From Rhodospirillales bacterium (lineage in GTDB: Bacteria; Pseudomonadota; Alphaproteobacteria; Acetobacterales; Acetobacteraceae), in NCBI GenBank assembly GCA_025352665.1, contig JANXSM010000090.1, positions 1 through 64,000 of the forward strand: DNA of 64,000 bases, in the 5' to 3' direction. The position numbers and the translations under genes were made by a program. The notes beneath the pieces were generated by a model that saw only the letters and a program-made list of their open reading frames with translations, was not told the origin of the DNA and ran no database searches. Shown here piece by piece: positions 1 through 8,340 of this stretch. How positions within the stretch are numbered: the stretch's first letter is position 1; every line of letters begins with the position of its first letter.

Positions 1-8
1 TAAAGACA

Positions 9-130
9 CGCGGGTATGACCCCTTCCTCATTCAAAGACCTGCTTCAATGAGAGGGGTGCAGGGGCGACTGCCCCTGCCAGGCCCAGGGCGGCGCCCTGG
101 TCGGGCCGAAGGCCATTCCGGCGTAGCCGG
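9..130. repeat. Half-copy of long inverted-repeat element
   Basis: This stretch just beyond the permease gene closely matches 60120-60241 near the other end of the window. Both begin with CGCGGGTATG, continue through a CCCCT/CCTCA-rich segment, and end with GGTCGGGCCGAAGGCCATTC followed by CGGCG, T or C, and AGCCGG. Only one arm is visible here; the opposite arm would lie left of position 1. It holds no credible gene. It marks the 3' boundary of the peptide importer operon as far as the window shows, so ATPase genes for that importer may lie beyond it or elsewhere. Confidence 0.75.
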
Positions 131-138
131 ACCAGGCC

Positions 139-954
139 TCACCCCCCGCGAAGGCGGGGATCCAGGCGGTCGCGCAGGACGTCGCCGAGCAGGTTGAGGG
201 CGAAGGCGAGGATCAGCACGGCGAGGCCTGCGAAGATGCAACTCCAGGGCGAGAGCAGCAGGAAGTTGCGCCCTTCGGAGAGCATGTTGCCGAGCGAGGG
301 GGTGGGCGGTTGTGCGCCGAGTCCGAGGAAGGACAGCGACGCCTCGACAAGGATGGCGGCTGACAGCAGCAGGCTGGTTTGCACCAGGATGACGCTGGCG
401 AGATTAGGCAGGATATGGTGTTGTATTATGCGAAGGTCGCGGGCGCCGATCGCGCGTGCGTTGAGCACGTAGTCGCTCTCGGCGATGACCAGGGCGGGCG
501 CGCGCAGCAGCCGGGCGAAGATCGGCGCATAGACCACGGCGATGGCGATGGCGGTGGGCAATGCGCCCGGGCCCAGCACGGCGATAATGCCGATGGCGAG
601 CAGCATCACCGGGAAGGCGAACAAAATGTCCATCAGCCGCATGACGATACGTTCGGTCCAGCCGCGGTAGTAGGCTGCGAGAATGCCGAGCGAACCGCCG
701 ACCAGCAGCGCTGCGAAGACTGCGGTCACGGCGGTTCCGAGCGAGGAACGCAGGCCGTAGATGATGCGAGACAACAGGTCGCGGCCGAACTGGTCGGTGC
801 CGAGCCAATGCGCTTCACTCGGGCCTTTGAAGCGGGCAACGATGGATTGTGCCAGCGGATCATAGGGCGCCACGACCGGCGCCAGCACGGCGATGGCGAT
901 GAGGATGGTAACCGCCGCCACGGCAACGATCAGCAGGATGGGGCGGCGCTTCAC
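139..954 (-). CDS. Peptide-type ABC transporter permease (DppC/OppC family)
   Basis: A 271-residue inner-membrane permease. An N-terminal membrane segment (about residues 6-28) is followed by the APYDP and HWLGTDQFGRD stretch typical of DppC/OppC proteins. The BPD_transp_1 core covers about residues 75-265, with the EAA-type loop near ARAIGARDLRIIQHHILPN that contacts the ATPase. The start codon overlaps the stop of the upstream DppB-like gene by 4 nt (ATGA), so the two are translationally coupled. With the binding protein at 1902-3404 it forms a peptide, nickel or opine class importer. No ATPase gene is visible in the window. Family assignment is firm; substrate is unknown. Confidence 0.93.
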   Translation of the reverse strand: MKRRPILLIVAVAAVTILIAIAVLAPVVAPYDPLAQSIVARFKGPSEAHWLGTDQFGRDLLSRIIYGLRSSLGTAVTAVFAALLVGGSLGILAAYYRGWTERIVMRLMDILFAFPVMLLAIGIIAVLGPGALPTAIAIAVVYAPIFARLLRAPALVIAESDYVLNARAIGARDLRIIQHHILPNLASVILVQTSLLLSAAILVEASLSFLGLGAQPPTPSLGNMLSEGRNFLLLSPWSCIFAGLAVLILAFALNLLGDVLRDRLDPRLRGG

Positions 955-1895
955 CCGTCGATGCGCGGGTCGATGGCGGCGTACAGCAGGTCGACCAACA
1001 CGTTCACCACGACGAAGCAGACCGTGACCACCAGGATGCTCGCCTGGACCAGCGGATAGTTGCGTTCGGCGATGGCGCCCAGGATCAGGCGGCCGAGGCC
1101 GGGAATGGCGAACACCTGCTCCACCACGATGGCACCGCCCAGCAGATAGCCTGTCATGATGCCGACGCTAGTGACGAAGGGGATCAGCGCGTTGCGCAGT
1201 GCGTGACGGAAGAACACGGCATATTCACGCACACCCTTGGCGCGCGCGGTGCGGATATAGTCCTGCGCGAGTGCGTCCAGCATGGCGGAGCGTACGAGCC
1301 GGGCGAGATTGGCCAGAATGGGCAGCGACAATGCGAAAGCCGGCAGGAGCAGTCGGGCAAGATTGCCCCAGGGATCCTGCGAGAACGGCACGTAGCCGAG
1401 CAGCTGAAGCTCAGGTGCCACGGCCGTCAGCGCCAGGATCAGCATGATGCCGAGCCAGAACGAAGGAATAGTGAGACCGAGTACCGAGCCTATCTGCAAC
1501 GCCACGTCCCAGCCGCGGCCGCGCAGCCAGGCCATCATGACCCCGAACGGCACCGCGAGGCCGGCGCCCATGACAAGCGCCATGACGGTCAGCTCGATGG
1601 TCGGCCAGACATTGGCGCTGATCTCGGCCGACACCGGCCGCCGGGTCCACAGAGAAACGCCGAGATCTCCTTGCAGCACGGCGCCGAGCCAGTGGATGTA
1701 TTGCGTAGCGATCGGCAGATCGAGCCCGATGCGGCCACGCAGTTCGGCAATCCGGTCCGGCGTCACCTCGGCGTTTGCGCCAAGCATGATCGCCACGGCA
1801 TCACCGGGGATCAGCCGGATCATCAGGAAGGTGATCACCGAGACGCCGAAAAGCACGACGATCAGGTCAAGCAGTCGGCCTTTCAGTCGCCGCAT
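951..1895 (-). CDS. Peptide-type ABC transporter permease (DppB/OppB family)
   Basis: A 314-residue permease partner of the downstream DppC-like protein. It has the family's hallmark N-terminus: a first membrane segment ending in FLMIRLIPGD, then a periplasmic region of about 70 residues, then the permease core with an EAA-type loop around DYIRTARAKGVREYAVFFRHALRNALIP (given here only as the locus of the loop, near residues 190-215). The length is standard. It begins 6 nt after the binding-protein gene stops, so the order in the transcript is binding protein, DppB, DppC. Substrate cannot be read from the permease; the divergent anmK suggests cell-wall peptides as one possibility. Confidence 0.93.
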   Translation of the reverse strand: MRRLKGRLLDLIVVLFGVSVITFLMIRLIPGDAVAIMLGANAEVTPDRIAELRGRIGLDLPIATQYIHWLGAVLQGDLGVSLWTRRPVSAEISANVWPTIELTVMALVMGAGLAVPFGVMMAWLRGRGWDVALQIGSVLGLTIPSFWLGIMLILALTAVAPELQLLGYVPFSQDPWGNLARLLLPAFALSLPILANLARLVRSAMLDALAQDYIRTARAKGVREYAVFFRHALRNALIPFVTSVGIMTGYLLGGAIVVEQVFAIPGLGRLILGAIAERNYPLVQASILVVTVCFVVVNVLVDLLYAAIDPRIDG

Positions 1896-1901
1896 GGGAA
1901 A

Positions 1902-3404
1902 TCACTTTGAGACGGAGGTATTGGCCAGCGTCGCGAGGGAGCGATTCGCGAGGATTTCGAACCCGTTCACATTGGTACGCATCGCCGTGTAGAGCTGGCT
2001 GTAGCTGATGAAGGCGGCCGGACCCTGGCAGGCGAGCATGGTCTGCACCTGATTGTAGGCCATCTTGCGCTTGGACTGATCGGTCTCGATACGGGCCGCA
2101 TCGAGAATCGTATCGAGCTTGGGGTCGCTGAACTTGAACACATTGGTCGAGCCGCCGGTGCGGAAGGTGCGATAGAAATTGTCGTCCGGATCAACGGCGC
2201 CGCCGTTGATCGACAGGAAGGCTTCGAAGTTCGAGTTGCGCCAGTCCTGCACGAACTGGCCGAGCTCGGGGATCTTGAGCTCCACCTTGAAGCCGGCCTG
2301 GCCGAGTTCGGCCTGCACCACCTGGGCGATGTCCTTCAGGTCCTGCCGCGGCAGCACCAGCAGCGTGAAGGCGACCGGCGTCGTGAGGCCGGCCTCCTTC
2401 AGCAGCGCCTGCGATCTGGCGACGGAATGGGTAGCGCAGGGAAACTGATCGAGCGGCATCGCCCATTCCTTCAGCGCCGGCGACAGCGGGCCCGCGGGAG
2501 TGCCGGCGCCGAACAGGGCGGCTTGCACGATCTCGGCGCGGTCGAGCGCGTAGTTGAGCGCTTCGCGAACCTTGGGATTGTCGAACGGCGGCTTGGACGC
2601 GTTCATGCCGACCAGCGTGTAGGCGAGCTCCAGCGTGTCCTGCAGCTTGATGTTGGGTCTGCCCTTGAGCTGCAGCGCAGTCGCGGCGTCGATGTTGGGC
2701 AGCATGGCATATTGCCCGCTGGCCAAGCCGATCTGGCGGGTAGCCGATTCAGGCGCGATGTTGAACTTCAGGCCTTCCAGCTTCGGCAGCGGCTTGCCCC
2801 AGTAGCCGGTGTGCCTGGCAAGCGAGATGAAGCCGTTCGGTTGCCATTCGACAAACTTGAACGGACCTGTGCCATCGGGGGCGCGCTGCAGCCCATCCTT
2901 GTTGGCCTCATAGGCACGCGGCACGATCGCGATGGACGCAAGTGCTGACAGGAATGCGGCCGATGGCTCCTTCAGCGTGATCTCGACCGTATGAGGATCG
3001 GTGGCCACCGCCTTGTCCATCGCGGCGAGACGGCTGGCGAGCGGGGAGGCGATCTCCTTGGCGAGCACGCGATGCAGGCTTGCCACCACGTCGGCGGCCT
3101 CGAAGGCGGTGCCGTCGTGGAACGTGGCACCCTCGACCAGCTTGAACACATAGGCCTTTCCATCACCAGAGACCGTCCAGGACTTGGCCAGCGCAGGTAC
3201 TACAGCGAGGTTTTTGTCGATGGCGGTGAGGCCCTCGTAGATCGTGCCGTTAATGATTTGGAAGGAACTGAACGCGGTGACGATGTGCGGATCAAGCCCG
3301 GCCGGCGAGGCATCCACCGCGAGCTCCAGCACCTGCGCGCGCGCTGGGGCGGCTGCGAGAGCAAGCGTCAACGCCAGGGCGGTCGTGGCGAGCAGTCGCT
3401 TCAT
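1902..3404 (-). CDS. Extracellular solute-binding protein, family 5 (peptide-binding)
   Basis: A 500-residue periplasmic binding protein of the DppA/OppA (SBP_bac_5) family. I place the start at the ATG giving MKRLLATTALALTLALAAA: it opens a clean Sec signal peptide ending PARAQ, and AGGGA lies 9 nt upstream. Two further in-frame starts upstream (3413 and 3455) would lengthen the leader without an equally placed ribosome site. The mature part shows the family opening (DPHIVTAFSSFQIINGTIYEGL), the AKSWTVSGDGKAYVFKL region and the NPKVREALNYALDR segment. First gene of the importer operon, divergent from anmK across about 100 bp that must hold both promoters. Confidence 0.93.
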   Translation of the reverse strand: MKRLLATTALALTLALAAAPARAQVLELAVDASPAGLDPHIVTAFSSFQIINGTIYEGLTAIDKNLAVVPALAKSWTVSGDGKAYVFKLVEGATFHDGTAFEAADVVASLHRVLAKEIASPLASRLAAMDKAVATDPHTVEITLKEPSAAFLSALASIAIVPRAYEANKDGLQRAPDGTGPFKFVEWQPNGFISLARHTGYWGKPLPKLEGLKFNIAPESATRQIGLASGQYAMLPNIDAATALQLKGRPNIKLQDTLELAYTLVGMNASKPPFDNPKVREALNYALDRAEIVQAALFGAGTPAGPLSPALKEWAMPLDQFPCATHSVARSQALLKEAGLTTPVAFTLLVLPRQDLKDIAQVVQAELGQAGFKVELKIPELGQFVQDWRNSNFEAFLSINGGAVDPDDNFYRTFRTGGSTNVFKFSDPKLDTILDAARIETDQSKRKMAYNQVQTMLACQGPAAFISYSQLYTAMRTNVNGFEILANRSLATLANTSVSK

Positions 3405-3508
3405 GGCGGACATTCCCTGTGGATAAGTGGGGCGAATGAGCGCGGTTGCGTCCATATTGGTCTGCGATTAGCGTAGACCTCTTGCATACCAATGACAAGC
3501 GAGGGGTC

Positions 3509-4603
3509 ATGTCCGTAATGTCTCTCAAAATCGCGATCGGCGCCATAAGCGGCACGTCGATGGACGGGATAGATATCGCCCTGGTGCAGACCGACGGCCG
3601 GCAAGTTGTGCGTACTGGCCCGGGGCGCACCGTGGCCTACCCGGCCGCCTTGCGGGCGGAGCTGCTGGCGTTCCTGGCCGACCCCGCGCGCGCTGAGACT
3701 GATCCACTGACGGCGCTGGACGAACGGGTGACCGATGCGTTCATCGCGGCCATTGCGGATTTCATGGCGGCCGAGAACATCGCGGCCGAGGGTATCGACC
3801 TGATCGGTCTGCACGGCCAGACCGTCTATCATCGTCCAGAGCGCCGTTTCACCCGACAACTCGGCATCGGCCACCGCATGGCGAAGGCATTGGGAATTCC
3901 GACCGTCGACGGGTTTCGCCTGGCTGATGTGGCAAGCGGTGGCCATGGCGCACCTTTCGCGCCGCTCTATCACGCAGCGCTTGCGGCTTCGCTGGAGCAA
4001 CCGCTGATGGTGCTAAATCTCGGCGGGGTGGGCAACGTCACCTACATCGATGGTGATGCGATCATCGCCTTCGACACCGGGCCGGCTTCGGCGCTGATCG
4101 ACGATTTGGTATCCCGCCGATTTGGTCTGCCGTTCGACGACGGTGGTCGCCTGGCGCGGCAGGGCCGCATCGACGAGGGGGTTCTGGAAGCCTTGATGGA
4201 CAACCCGTTCTTCGCCGCCAAGCCACCTAAATCATTGGACCGTAATGATTTTCACGCGCGGGCGAAGATCGTGGAAACCCTTGGCAACCTCGGTGCCGTC
4301 GCCACGCTGACCGCATTCACGATCGCCGCGACGGTGGCTGCCACAATGCATGTGCCACGGCCCGCGGTGCGCTGGCTCGTCACCGGTGGCGGGCGTCACA
4401 ACCAAGGGTTTATGATGGGCCTTGCGGCGCGGCTCGGCGTGCCCGTGCAGCCGGTCGAAGCGGTCGGCTGGAATGGCGATCTGATCGAGGCACAGTGTTT
4501 CGCCTATCTCGCCGTGCGATCAAGCCTGGGACTGCCGTTGAGCCTGCCTTCCACGACCGGCGTGGCGCAGCCGATGTGCGGCGGGGTGCTGTCGCCGGTG
4601 TGA
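3509..4603 (+). CDS. anmK: Anhydro-N-acetylmuramic acid kinase
   Basis: Cytoplasmic enzyme of peptidoglycan recycling that cleaves the 1,6-anhydro ring and phosphorylates anhMurNAc to MurNAc-6-phosphate. The start is set at the ATG preceded by GCGAGGGGTC, giving 364 residues, the usual AnmK length; the frame is open further upstream but without a ribosome site. Visible family motifs are the N-terminal GAISGTSMDGIDIAL ATP/sugar loop, the LIGLHGQTVYHRP segment, NLGGVGNVTYI, and the late VTGGGRHNQGFM motif. It is divergent from a peptide-type ABC importer, which fits import and recycling of cell-wall fragments. The gene converges on the Crp/Fnr gene with only about 10 bp between them. Confidence 0.96.
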   Translation: MSVMSLKIAIGAISGTSMDGIDIALVQTDGRQVVRTGPGRTVAYPAALRAELLAFLADPARAETDPLTALDERVTDAFIAAIADFMAAENIAAEGIDLIGLHGQTVYHRPERRFTRQLGIGHRMAKALGIPTVDGFRLADVASGGHGAPFAPLYHAALAASLEQPLMVLNLGGVGNVTYIDGDAIIAFDTGPASALIDDLVSRRFGLPFDDGGRLARQGRIDEGVLEALMDNPFFAAKPPKSLDRNDFHARAKIVETLGNLGAVATLTAFTIAATVAATMHVPRPAVRWLVTGGGRHNQGFMMGLAARLGVPVQPVEAVGWNGDLIEAQCFAYLAVRSSLGLPLSLPSTTGVAQPMCGGVLSPV

Positions 4604-4613
4604 TCGCGATCGG

Positions 4614-5360
4614 TCAGCCGTTGGCGGCATTACGGGTCGGCGGGTGCTTCTGGCCGAGAGCGTAAAGATAGTCAGGATCAAACAGCGCGTCGGCCATGAG
4701 CTGATCGTGGTCGTGGATGGTGAGCTCGCCACCGCGGATCGTTACCAGACCCTTGCGGCGCAGCTCCTGCAACGTGCGGTTGACGTGCACAGTCGAGATT
4801 CCGAGGGTTTCCCCGAGCTCGGTCTGCGTCAGTGGAAGCCGGCAGCTGGAGCCGCGGGAGAGCCCGACTGCCGCAAGGCGTGCGTGGATCTCGCAGAAGA
4901 AATGGGCAGTGCGCTCGTAGGCGGTGCGGCGGCCGAGGTTGACGACCCATTCGCGGGTAATGGCATCGTCGATCAACGTGCACCACAGCAGCGCATGCGC
5001 CAGACTTGAATGACGCGTGCTTAGCTGTTCGACCACGTCCGCGCGCATGGTCGCAACGGTGGCGGGGGATACTGTGGCGATGGAATGGTCCATGCGACCC
5101 AGCACGGCGCTGTGCAGGTCGCAGAAATCGCCGGGCACGAGCAGGCCCAGAATCTGGCGACGGCCATCCTCAAGGGTTTTGTAACGGGTTGCGAAACCGT
5201 CGAGCAGCAAAGTTACCCGGCCGGGACTGTCGCCCCGGGAGACGAGGTCCTCGTGCGGCTTCACATAGCGGGGCCGCGCTATTGCCTCGGCCAGCGCCTG
5301 GGTTTCAGCGGTTGAAAGGAGGTGATGGTGCTCAAGCTTGCGAAGCACGGACTTGATCAC
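4614..5360 (-). CDS. Crp/Fnr family transcriptional regulator
   Basis: A 248-residue regulator. The start is a GTG at 5360 preceded by AGGAGACCCT, an excellent ribosome site; the frame runs further upstream but without support. A cyclic-nucleotide-binding-like jelly roll occupies about residues 20-130 (EDLVSRGDSPGRVTLLLDG, GDFCDLHSAVLG), followed by a dimer helix and a C-terminal winged helix (LTQTELGETLGISTVHVNRTL, about residues 176-210, with LQELRRKGLV). There is no N-terminal Fnr cysteine cluster, so it is not a classical oxygen-sensing Fnr. The ligand is unknown. It may control the divergent acyltransferase region, but no operator is evident. Confidence 0.9.
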   Translation of the reverse strand: MIKSVLRKLEHHHLLSTAETQALAEAIARPRYVKPHEDLVSRGDSPGRVTLLLDGFATRYKTLEDGRRQILGLLVPGDFCDLHSAVLGRMDHSIATVSPATVATMRADVVEQLSTRHSSLAHALLWCTLIDDAITREWVVNLGRRTAYERTAHFFCEIHARLAAVGLSRGSSCRLPLTQTELGETLGISTVHVNRTLQELRRKGLVTIRGGELTIHDHDQLMADALFDPDYLYALGQKHPPTRNAANG

Positions 5361-5746
5361 AGGGTCTCCTCCGCGGTCAGGGTTCGTGATCTGTCGAGGC
5401 GGCGCCTTCGAGTTCGGCACCTTGCCGGCGCGACGAAGGACGTTTTGCCCTCAGAATGGTTTGCGCTCGGCATAGGAAGGGACCTTATTCGAAATGAATG
5501 TGCCACTGTTTGTGTGATGAGGATAAGTCAAAAACGTTAACGCAGTTCATAGAAAATCTAACACATGTTTGTGAATGCAAAAATGGAAACTATGGCGGGG
5601 GCGAGGATAGGTGTTAGTCAAAATCGTACTGATGGCAGTGCCTATTTAGACCATTCATAGTCCTTCTATTAGTTTGTATTTAGGGTATGTCTTTTTTCAA
5701 GAATTACGCCGCTGGACATCCGAAACTGAGCCGCGAGACCCGTTAA
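5361..5746. other. Intergenic region between crp-like gene and acyltransferase
   Basis: About 390 bp between divergent genes with no convincing coding frame. The part from roughly 5480 onward is clearly richer in A and T than the flanking genes, with runs such as TCTTTTTTCAAG near 5690. It presumably carries the promoters of both neighbours. I see no clear Crp-type palindrome and do not assign specific promoter boxes. Confidence 0.5.
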
Positions 5747-6919
5747 ATGCCAAATCCGCATCGCGACGCTTTGCTGCGACTGTTCGAGGTCAGAATTGAT
5801 CAGGAGACGCGCTTTCTGGCTTTGGAGGGCTTGCGTGGGCTTGCGGTAATCTGTGTCTTTTTTGTGCATTTTTGTAGTCTCGCTGCTCCGTGGAGCGATG
5901 GAACGCGCCTTAATGCTTTCGCGGACGCTCTGCATCTGCTTGGTAATATTGGCGTGGATATGTTCTTCACGCTGAGCGGCTACCTGATCTACGGCACTTT
6001 GTTGAAGCGTCGCCAACACTTTGGCGATTTTCTCGCCCGCCGCGCCCAACGTCTCTATCCAGTTTTCGCCGTGATGCTGCTGGTCTACCTGGGGTTGAGC
6101 CTGTTGGTCCCGGCCGAGTCAAAGTTGCCATCGGGCGGGCTTTCGCAGCTCATCTATATTGTCGAGAATGCGTTGCTGCTCCCTGGAATCTTTCCGATCC
6201 GGCCGATAATCGAAGTCAGCTGGTCGCTTTCCTACGAAGTGTTTTTCTATCTTTCGGTACCCTTGCTCATGGCCGTGCTACGGCTACGGGCGTGGCCGGT
6301 CGCGGCTCGTCTGGCGCTTTTCCTGGCCGTCATTGCTGCCATTCCAACGCTCGGCTTGCCGCACCCGCGAATGGGCATGTTCGTGGCGGGCATGGTCCTA
6401 GTGGAACTCGGCCCGATGCTCCGCGCAAGGCCGCTGCGAAGCGGTCTCATCGACGGGGCGGTCCTCGCCACCGCGGTCCTCTATGGGGCAGCACTGCTCA
6501 GCGGGATTTCCGAGGTGGCAACCTATGCTGCAACCGCTGCGTGTGCTTTCGCCTTTTGCTTGGCCGCCTTGCTGGCCCACGACCGGGTGGGCCGTATGCT
6601 GACCTGGTCGCCGATCCGCTGGCTCGGCAACATGAGCTATTCCTACTACCTCGCGCACGGGTTGGTGCTCAAGGCGATGTTCTTTGCTCTGGCCCGAGTG
6701 CTGCCTGGCCATACCTATGGCGTTGCGGCGTGGTTCGTACTGCTGCCGCTCGGCTTCGTCGCCACCTGGATCGGCTCCGCCGCGCTCTATTTGGCGGTCG
6801 AGCGCCCCTATTCAATCTTTCCCAGGCGGCCCGCAGGCCAGGCCGCTCCGCTGAGCGAGAACGCCACGGTGACCGATAGAGGAGCGCCACGGAGCCTTGA
6901 ACACCACTCGATTACATGA
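5747..6919 (+). CDS. Acyltransferase family 3 membrane protein (OafA/YrhL type)
   Basis: A 390-residue integral membrane acyltransferase. The N-terminal signature FLALEGLRGLAVICVFFVHF contains the LEGLRG and downstream H residues characteristic of acyltransferase family 3; NIGVDMFFTLSGYLI and the RRAQRLYP motif follow, then about nine hydrophobic segments through residue 370. The family transfers acetyl or other acyl groups to sugars of LPS O-antigen, exopolysaccharide or peptidoglycan. The substrate here is unknown. It stands alone, followed by 1.4 kb of gene-poor DNA and then a secreted-type GH16 glycosidase. A role in surface polysaccharide decoration is a reasonable inference only. Confidence 0.88.
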   Translation: MPNPHRDALLRLFEVRIDQETRFLALEGLRGLAVICVFFVHFCSLAAPWSDGTRLNAFADALHLLGNIGVDMFFTLSGYLIYGTLLKRRQHFGDFLARRAQRLYPVFAVMLLVYLGLSLLVPAESKLPSGGLSQLIYIVENALLLPGIFPIRPIIEVSWSLSYEVFFYLSVPLLMAVLRLRAWPVAARLALFLAVIAAIPTLGLPHPRMGMFVAGMVLVELGPMLRARPLRSGLIDGAVLATAVLYGAALLSGISEVATYAATAACAFAFCLAALLAHDRVGRMLTWSPIRWLGNMSYSYYLAHGLVLKAMFFALARVLPGHTYGVAAWFVLLPLGFVATWIGSAALYLAVERPYSIFPRRPAGQAAPLSENATVTDRGAPRSLEHHSIT

Positions 6920-7538
6920 ATTGTGTGGGCCTCACGTTAAATGTTGATTTATAGCGTGCCGGAACACTCAGGCTATTCACTAGCGCACCATGTAACGGTT
7001 GCCTGCACTTTTGTCTCGGGTGCGTAGCGTGACTGAATGGCAACGACACTGGACCATTTTATTCGAAAGCTAAAATATTTCGGGCCGAGGCTGTTATATA
7101 AACGGATTGAGTTTGCGGTTGCCTTGCTCCAGGACCGTGGGGCGCAGGCTCGCGAGATGTTGCGCGGGGTGGGGCAGCCAGGGAGACCATTGCCTGTTGC
7201 TGGTGGTGGGGCTTTGTCCACCGCTGCAACCTCATCGCCGACGGGCGCAGGCAGATCACTTCGCTACACATGTGCCCGGTGATCTGCTTGACCTGTCGGG
7301 GCTCTGACCGGGTCCCTGGCGCATAACGTTGGAGCGTTGACGCAGGTGTGCGGTTGGCAATCCTGCCCTCCGACATGCTGTAGGACTGGATGGAGCGATA
7401 CCGCCGGATCACTCGGCTGCTCTGGTGTGACACGGCGCTGGATCTCGCAATTCTGCAGGAACGGCTTGTCAACATCGTCCACTGACCACACGGGCCGCGG
7501 GTGGCGCACCTGCTCGACCGGCGTGTGCGCGCAGCAGG
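6920..7538. other. Gene-poor region, possible decayed coding remnant
   Basis: No frame here looks like an intact gene. At 7374-7490 one plus-strand frame, open after a TAG, reads DWMERYRRITRLLWCDTALD and continues for about 15 more residues to a TGA; its composition is protein-like and may be the tail of a broken gene, but I do not recognise it. A frame at 7037-7282 (MATTLDHFIRKLKYFGPRLL at its start) is also unrecognised. A perfect 9-bp inverted repeat, GCAGATCAC and GTGATCTGC, lies at 7251-7259 and 7279-7287. The overall impression is of decayed accessory DNA. Confidence 0.4.
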
Positions 7539-7748
7539 CTAGCGCAATATCGCCTGAGGTTGAACCAATCACACGATGAAATTTCTGCTTAAAACAGAAT
7601 GTTAAAGCCTGATCGCTTCGCCTGCTAGAGCGGGATGAAGTCTGATAGGCGACGTAATCCCACTCTAGCTCTTTGTTTTATCGCGGGGTTCAGACCTTTC
7701 GGTGATTCCACCTTCGGTCATCACGCTCCAGAAGTGATCAGGTTCTAG
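7539..7748. repeat. CTAG-bounded palindromic repeat, copy A
   Basis: A composite copy of the dispersed repeat. It opens with CTAG followed by a module containing ATCGCCTGAGGTTGAACCAA, then at about 7626 the core begins with CTAGAGCGGGATGA. The core hairpin is degenerate on its right arm (CGTAATCCCACTCTAG). The second core half shows GACCTTTCGGTGATTCCACC and TTCGGTCATCACGCTC and ends CCAG instead of CTAG, with a further CTAG at 7745-7748. The sequence is more diverged than copies B and E, suggesting an older insertion. It lies in gene-poor DNA rather than against a gene end. Confidence 0.85.
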
Positions 7749-8340
7749 ATCATCGGTGGCCGTTGGAGCTTGCCGCTCGCCGTCGGCGGAAGCGCTGACG
7801 GCGAGCGTTTTGGCGACTGTCCAAGTCAGCCGGACCCTGCAGACGTCTCGCAGGCGATCGATGATCGATCTCGAAAGCGGTGGGCTGGTGGTATTGGATT
7901 GGGTCGCTCTGGCCCCCATCGCCGGTTTTTATCCGAACCACCAGCGGGGACCCTGGCGCTGCCGGTTGATGCACAATGTCTCGGCCAAGCCTGCATCCCG
8001 GAGCCGCCAAAGGTGGCATACGCGTCATTTTCCAAAAAAGCAAGAAAAATCATCCTAATTCAGATGACTACACAGAGTTCCGAAATCTATAGATCACGTT
8101 ATTGAGATCAAAAAATTAATCTAGATTAAGAAATTTGTTGAGGCGGACTATTATGGCTTCGAAAACAAAATCATTAAGCCGTCTATTTGCGAGGTTTGTT
8201 TAAAAATAAGGCAAATAAATAGATATTATACATAAAAAGCACTCTAAATATTTTTTGCGAACAATATTTATGAACTTTTCAATGTACGCTTTAAGACATT
8301 CCAAGGTGACAAGCGATCGCCTACAGGTTAACAAAATGAC
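7749..8340. other. Gene-poor and AT-rich leader upstream of the GH16 gene
   Basis: About 590 bp. The first 300 bp have overlapping open frames on both strands (for example 7770-8105 plus) with no recognisable product. From about 8060 the DNA becomes strikingly AT-rich for this genome, with runs such as AAATAAATAGATATTATACA near 8215. A tiny frame at 8153-8203 encodes 16 residues (MASKTKSLSRLFARFV) and has GAGG 9 nt upstream of its ATG; it could be a leader peptide or chance. The GH16 promoter is presumably within this AT-rich part. Confidence 0.4.

Noticed and set aside
1-241. Minus-strand ORF at 32-241 rich in Arg and Pro
   Set aside because: It lies in the repeat arm and the end of the permease gene; its composition is typical of a noncoding frame in GC-rich DNA.
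7037-7282. Small plus-strand ORF starting MATTLDHFIRKLK
   Set aside because: After about 30 plausible residues it turns into low-complexity Gly/Ala/Ser sequence with no ribosome site or recognisable family, so I did not list it as a gene.
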